DNA from: Cordia subcordata
Taxonomy: Eukaryota; Streptophyta; Magnoliopsida; Boraginales; Cordiaceae
Reading direction: 5' to 3'
Assembly (NCBI GenBank): GCA_028554755.1
Contig: JAPTOF010000010.1
Span: 2,588,001 to 2,652,000 of the forward strand
DNA length: 64,000 bases
In this document: piece by piece, positions 59,649 to 64,000 of the stretch
Layout: the number at the start of each line of letters is the position of its first letter
Numbering within the stretch: the first letter of the stretch is position 1
The notes under the pieces: generated by a model
Databases searched by the model: none
Told to the model about the DNA's origin: nothing
What the model saw: the letters and a program-made list of their open reading frames with translations, nothing else
Translations under genes and position numbers: made by a program

Positions 59649-61461
59649 CTAACAAGAAGCGCTACAAGTTAGCTGATTTTCATTGGTGCAATCACCATCG
59701 TTAAGCAGTTTACTAAATGCTATAGCACTAGAAAGAGAATTAATTCAGTTTTTAAGCTCAAATATATAAGAATTTCCTATTAACAATATCAATTTTTAAT
59801 GATAAGATGAACATTTTAGAGAAGGTTTGCTGAAACACTTGATTTTATCACTAGTAAAAATAGTTGCTCTTACACATTACTAGATATAATAATTCTCGGA
59901 TGTCAAAGGGATAATCATTCTAATCAAAATCCAGCTTACAAGGTTAGATGCTAAAATTTACAAACAAAAGGACAGAAGACAACGAAATTACACCGATGTT
60001 GACACTGACAATGTACACTAATTGAGTCAGGAGAAAATCCTTAAAATGGAGATATTTGGAGGATTAACCATAAAAACCAACTTGAAGCAAACATTTTCTA
60101 TCAACTGTCAAAAAATAAGAAACTCCATACAATTGTGTGTATACATTTAATGCTAAATCTATAATGCTTCCAGAGGATTTCATCCTCCACTCTCGGTATT
60201 AAAAGGGAAAAGAATAGACCACTTCCCTAACCATTATAAGGAGAAAAAAATACTCTGTTAAAACTATTACAATTTAGACACTTTCATAAACTTGTAATTT
60301 TAGATCAAAATGAAATAAAAGAATTATAAACGAAAAAAGAAAAGTTGAAACTGTAAGTACATTACAAGGCATCTCCAGTTAATCAAAAATCATAAAGAAA
60401 GTTATTTCAAATGTAATCTCTTAAGGCACACCAAACAACCATGATAAACAAGCATTTGCTTAGTATATCAGCTTTCATGAACAATAATAAAGTCCATATG
60501 CAAAAGTGGAGCCAAAAACAATGCCTAAGCTAAAGTAAAAACTTTGTCTATGTAAAAGAATAAAAAAAGCTTCAAAGAAAAGCTGAAAAGAGCAAATTCT
60601 TTTAGAAAGAATATGATTCAGGAATTGAATATATTCTTTCAAGAGAATAAAAGAAACGGTCTTTATCTAAAGAACTGCATTTTTCATTTCATGTAGTACA
60701 AGAATAAAAGAAACATACTCCCAACATTTTCCAAACCACATAGCAGTAATCATAAATACATCCAAAACTGAAAACATACGCTTATTTGAGTCCATTCCAT
60801 GACCCTCATACCAATGCTTCGAAACAACAAAACTAATCTGAAACGATAATGTGCCAAGTAAAACTCTGTCGCTAAACATGTTTTCAACAATACTTGTATA
60901 AAAATAGAAACATCCGTCATATTCTAGAAAAAACATAAGCAACCCAACATATTAGAACCCCCAAACTTATCCATTTCCAAAGTGTTAACCGCATTAAAAC
61001 ATAGCTCATCTTCAAATTAAAAACTCTACATAACAATACACTTCCGCCCACAACACTTATACAGAAACATACAAAACAAAAGCATTCGTAAGCTTTCTAA
61101 ATCTCTTGGAAATGCAAGATAAGGCTACCACTGCCTTTCCGTACATCCATCTAACGAAACTGCCAAAGATCTAAATCCATAAACAGGGTATGCATATCAA
61201 AGCATTTCAAGAAAACCCCATAAAAAAGATTCAATCTTTAAGCATCAAACGTAACAGATCGAGAGCAAAACCAAATCTTTTGCACAAGAAAAGGACTAAT
61301 CGTAGTTAAAAATGAATATCAGCACAATACCCAAAAAGATTACAAAAAAGAAAAGAAAAATACATACATAAACACATAATTAAAGGACTGCAACAAAAAA
61401 CAGAAAATTTAAGTAGATATCTGAAAATGCTTTGGAGTAAAAGGAGGGGAAGAAATGGTAC
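59649..61461 (-). other. 5'UTR intron of RanGAP
   Basis: On the minus strand a donor aaaag|gtaccattt (exon edge 61462) and an acceptor cttgttag|gttgca (59648) immediately before the start codon define a leader intron of about 1.8 kb. The first exon would be untranslated and the second exon begins six bases before ATG. No coding block is visible inside. A leader intron of this size often raises expression in plants. Confidence 0.65.
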
Positions 61462-61519
61462 CTTTTTGGTTTACTTGCTTTTTCTTCCAAGTGGATTGCT
61501 TGAATGTGTGTAACTGTGT

Positions 61520-61529
61520 GTATATTTAT
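61520..61529 (-). promoter_or_regulatory. Candidate TATA element of RanGAP
   Basis: The minus strand reads gataaatata, downstream of a CT-rich run (ctctctctcg). It lies about 58 bases before the donor of the leader intron, giving a short non-coding first exon. Confidence 0.4.
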
Positions 61530-63952
61530 CGAGAGAGAGAAAGGAGGGAAAAAAATCAAGACTGAGAAATGTGGAAAAAGAGGAAAATGAGGGTTTAAAC
61601 TTATGCCTTTTTCTGTATCATGGGTTTGAAAAAGCCCAAGGCCCAATTTATGAAACGAATTGTTTCATTCGGGCCCAGACAGAATTTATACTTAAAAATA
61701 TTTTATAATCCCACTTACTTGTATCAAAATGGTTCAGATTTACAGAGAAAGATCCAACAGTCTGGGTAATATAATTTACTTGTTGGGCTGAACCATATTC
61801 GTGGCTGGATTGAGATATACTAAGTGTTCTTTTTTATACAATGCTTTACACTTAACTTAATCCTTCGTTCTTCATAGGATTCGAACTCAAATCATACTTT
61901 ACTTTGAAAGAAATAGTATCAACTATTTAAATTACTTCTAATCTCAACTTGAAATAATACGTTGACAAGTTAAAGAAGTTAATATTAACGGGTTGATTGT
62001 TAAGGGAGAAAAATATACAAAGAATTGAAGAAATATAGGGGAGATGCATAGAAGTAATTGACTGAAAATCGACTCAAAAATGGCGAGGTGTCACGTGATG
62101 TCCTGTCCAACAATCTTAGTGTATATTTAGCGTAATAGAATAGATAAAGACATCTTCTGAATTACCGATAATGTTAGAATAGAGTATCATGTATAGATAT
62201 TTTTTGTATTACATCTTTATGAAACCTTTGAGTATTTCTTCAATGGAGTTCTAAGCAACACTCATTCTGACTCCCCAAGTATTTTCCAGCCTGCCATGAT
62301 TCTAATATGGTTTGAATTAAAGCTTCTTGGGCTTCTTTTGGGTGTGTTTACTAAGTATTATAATTGATGAATCCTAGTATTACTATAACGTTATGAAATG
62401 GATATAAATTCTCAAATGCTAGCTACACATTTACGTTATGAAATGGAATTAGTGAAGGTATACATTTATTCATGAGAAAGTTTATAAATTTGATGAAGTT
62501 AAAGTTTAAAAAACTGTGTCATTTCTACTTGAATTGAACTCTAAATAAATATTCACATCTCTCCAAGAGTCCAAGAAGATCTTTCTTTCTTTCTTTTACC
62601 TAATTGATCATTGTGATTTGGAAATTGAAACATAGGCATCATTTTCTCATTCACACATTTCAAGTGGTTTAAGAGTTCATATTAGCTGGCCTGCAAAGTT
62701 GAATCTGCTCATATATTGATTTTCTTCTCCATCAATTTGCATAGGAACTTTTGTTCCCGTAGTGAGGTGGCCGGTGGGACAGACAAAGGAAATTTAAGTT
62801 GTGGGGTTTTTCTTTTTTGCTTTTTCGCTCATTTTTGGAGAACAACTAGTTTATGATTGTGAGGTATGAAAAAGATTTTGTGTATAATATAATAACATAT
62901 GACGAAACTCGACACAAACTTAAAAAATTGGATGGGAATTATATAAACATTCAAATGTAATTAATTCTTGTCTTATTTACGTGTAGACTTTACATGTAAG
63001 TAGGCTTCACATGACAAATTAAAAGTGTGTTATTGTAAGTAGGCTTCACACAATAAATTAAAAGCTTGTTGTTCGACTCTTCCAATATTCTTTTGCCAAA
63101 ATGTATCTAATCCTGACCCAAAAAAAAAAAAAAAGAAGGCTTACCTCATAACTTAGCAAAAAGGAATAAGTAAAGCTCATCTAATGTAAATATGCATTAA
63201 AGATCCAAAGAAGGTCATTCACTATAATGTTTCCATTGCTTGTATTATTTGATTGATAACAAAATCAATCTCCTATCAAGATTTAATTCTATAGAATATT
63301 ATAAATAGGCGCTAGAATTTCATAGTCTCGTGAAGATTTTTCTCTCTGCTAGTGGAATAGAGTAGTCATTTTTGCACATTTCTGTATATAAATTGCGATT
63401 CTTTTACACTAATCTTTCTTTTATATTGACACAAAAAAATCATAATTAATTATATGCATATAATAACGGAGTTTTGGGTGACGAGTCAGGTGGCATTCTC
63501 TTGCTCCCAGCCTATCGAGGTTTAAGACTATGTTTATAAGCGACACTGGATCAACCAGCATCAAATGTAATAATATAATAAGTCCAAAAGAAATGATAAC
63601 AGCATGTACATGTATCATGAACATCGCATATAAATATGCTCAGATATATATATTGCAACCAATGTATTTAGAGACCTCAGCTAGGTTTCGGGATCCAAAA
63701 AATCTGTCGAATCAGTGTCTCTTTTTTGCCTTATCCTTTTGTGGTCACAGTGAACTTTTATGGGTCAAATAGAGTGGCCTCTTATAGGCCACTTGCCCTT
63801 GCGGGGCATTCAATTCATTGTCCATCTGCTTATCGCTTATGTGCTTGCATGTGTATTATATATTATTGCAACACAATACCCCAACCACAACCATCTTCTA
63901 AAGGAAAAACACACAGAGAAAGGGAAAAACACACACACAAACACACAGCGCC
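61530..63952. other. Intergenic between RanGAP and the right-edge gene
   Basis: Divergent promoter region. Contains a tandem repeat (62996-63073) and near 63302 a tataaataggcg followed by a ctctctgc leader, possibly part of a solo LTR. No gene recognised. Confidence 0.4.
62996..63073. repeat. 39-bp tandem duplication
   Basis: Two units (62996-63034, 63035-63073) both starting gtaagtaggcttcaca and containing aaattaaaag, differing at several positions. Confidence 0.8.
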
Positions 63953-64000
63953 ATGGCCGATAACACCAAAGAAGTTGCCGTAGATCTCTCCCCAATCATC
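63953..64000 (+). CDS. First 16 codons of a gene cut by the window edge, possibly a carboxylesterase
   Basis: ATG in a good plant start context (gcgccatggcc) after a CA-rich leader, reading MADNTKEVAVDLSPII to the edge. The pattern K-E-V...D-L-x-P-x-I resembles, from memory, the N-terminus of plant CXE-type alpha/beta-hydrolase carboxylesterases, where R-V-Y-K-D-G would follow. Too short to be sure; no catalytic residue is in view. Confidence 0.35.
   Translation, partial: MADNTKEVAVDLSPII

Noticed and set aside
1..64000. CRISPR arrays, bacterial operons, phage or viral genes
   Set aside because: None seen; the tandem repeats present are short, spacer-free duplications in plant nuclear DNA.

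Overview
The window is nuclear DNA of a eudicot plant. The evidence is AT-rich non-coding sequence, many short GT-AG introns, plant-only gene families (FANTASTIC FOUR, WPP-domain RanGAP, KAPP) and abundant decayed plant transposons. I cannot name the species. No bacterial, viral or organellar gene is visible.

Layout: the 3' exon of a GPI-anchored protein gene (+, to 620); a complete peroxisomal adenine-nucleotide carrier gene (-, 1394-4798, five exons); a long decayed copy of an NPK1/ANP-type MAPKKK gene (+, about 6250-11496); a gene-poor stretch with SINEs, MITEs and small transposon relics (about 11.5-24 kb); an intronless FANTASTIC FOUR-like gene (-, 24042-25025); a second gene-poor stretch carrying three RNase H-like relics, SINEs and MITEs (25-36.4 kb); the 13-exon kinase-associated protein phosphatase KAPP (+, 36746-47281); an 11-exon SPOUT-type RNA methyltransferase gene (+, 48523-53984); an F-box/DUF295 relic and a partial duplicate of the methyltransferase's first two introns (54.6-57 kb); a RanGAP gene with a 5'UTR intron (-, 58005-61.5 kb); and the first 16 codons of another gene at the right edge.

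The genes are not an operon and share no pathway, but their order is telling. As I recall the Arabidopsis map, GPI-anchored protein, FAF3, KAPP, C9orf114-like methyltransferase and RANGAP2 lie in this order at At5g19250-At5g19320, and the duplicated block At3g06020-At3g06035 holds FAF4, ANP3 and a GPI-anchored paralogue. The dead MAPKKK here sits between the GPI-anchored gene and the FAF gene, the position of ANP3 in that block, so it looks like an in-place gene death and not a transposed copy.

Exon boundaries were read by eye from splice sites, reading phase and remembered family sequences. All multi-exon models are phase-consistent from start to stop (carrier 320 aa, KAPP 652 aa, methyltransferase 374 aa). 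I found no previously undescribed system. The most notable features are the in-place MAPKKK relic, the partial intron duplication that lost its exon, a small SINE family with readable target-site duplications, and several MITEs in or next to genes.
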